From contig WFWF01000134.1 of the NCBI GenBank assembly GCA_015491275.1, forward strand, positions 1-7,116: a stretch of DNA of 7,116 nt. Reading direction: 5' to 3'. The first letter of the stretch is position 1; each line of letters starts with the position of its first letter. Origin of the DNA: Aquificales bacterium. GTDB taxonomy: Bacteria > Aquificota > Aquificia > Aquificales > Aquificaceae. Positions 7,100-7,116 of the stretch are shown here, one piece after another. Made by a program: the position numbers and the translations under genes. The notes under the pieces are model-generated. The model was given only the letters and a program-made list of their open reading frames with translations, ran no database searches and was not told where the DNA came from.

Positions 7100-7116
7100 C
7101 GGAGAGTGTATTTTAC
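7100..7116 (-). promoter_or_regulatory. Possible -10 element upstream of valS, at the window edge
   Basis: On the minus strand, TAAAAT (7115-7110) differs from TATAAT at one position and lies 10 nt before the valS ATG. If it is a -10, the mRNA would start only a few bases before the ATG. No purine-rich ribosome-binding sequence lies between. The -35 position is outside the window, so this is a weak call. Confidence 0.2.

Noticed and set aside
1..7116. CRISPR array, insertion sequence, tRNA or rRNA gene, T-box leader
   Set aside because: No regularly spaced direct repeats, transposase motifs, or cloverleaf or rRNA sequences are visible. A T-box leader of valS would lie beyond the right edge and cannot be assessed.

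Overview
The window is almost entirely protein-coding: five genes and no RNA genes or mobile elements that I can see. Base composition is moderately AT-rich. The proteins are rich in Lys, Glu and Ile, arginine is coded mostly by AGA/AGG, and coding strands are strongly purine-loaded. These are habits of a thermophilic bacterium. The MEP-pathway gene dxr and a bacterial RNase R exclude an archaeon. The mix, including a short BioW of the kind known from Aquifex, suggests Aquificota or another deep-branching thermophilic lineage. This placement is an inference and has not been tested.

Layout: (1) 1-1696, minus: rnr (RNase R), 565 codons present, with its C-terminal end running off the left edge. 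(2) 1697-1737: a 41-bp AT-rich divergent intergenic region whose palindromic ATTATAAT gives a perfect -10 hexamer on both strands. (3) 1738-2874, plus: dxr, first committed enzyme of the MEP isoprenoid pathway, complete. (4) 2816-7099, minus: a tight three-gene block transcribed right to left, valS, then bioW (1 base after the valS stop), then a four-helix membrane protein that overlaps bioW by 40 nt. I assign that membrane protein to the DUF1461/TIGR01906 family, i.e. Lit, the lipoprotein intramolecular transacylase. Its 3' end also overlaps the 3' end of dxr by 59 bp, tail to tail. The only other non-coding bases are the 17 at the right edge upstream of valS.

How the genes work together: they look like a compact thermophile genome in which unrelated housekeeping genes share transcription units: tRNA charging (ValS), biotin precursor activation (BioW), envelope lipoprotein processing (Lit), isoprenoid synthesis (Dxr) and RNA turnover (RNase R). 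BioW stands alone without other biotin genes. The most interesting items are a Lit-family protein in a probable thermophile, the tail-to-tail dxr/lit overlap, the divergent promoter with a shared -10, and an insertion of roughly 70 residues in ValS that splits a pair of CxxC knuckles. I found no clearly new defence or mobile system here.
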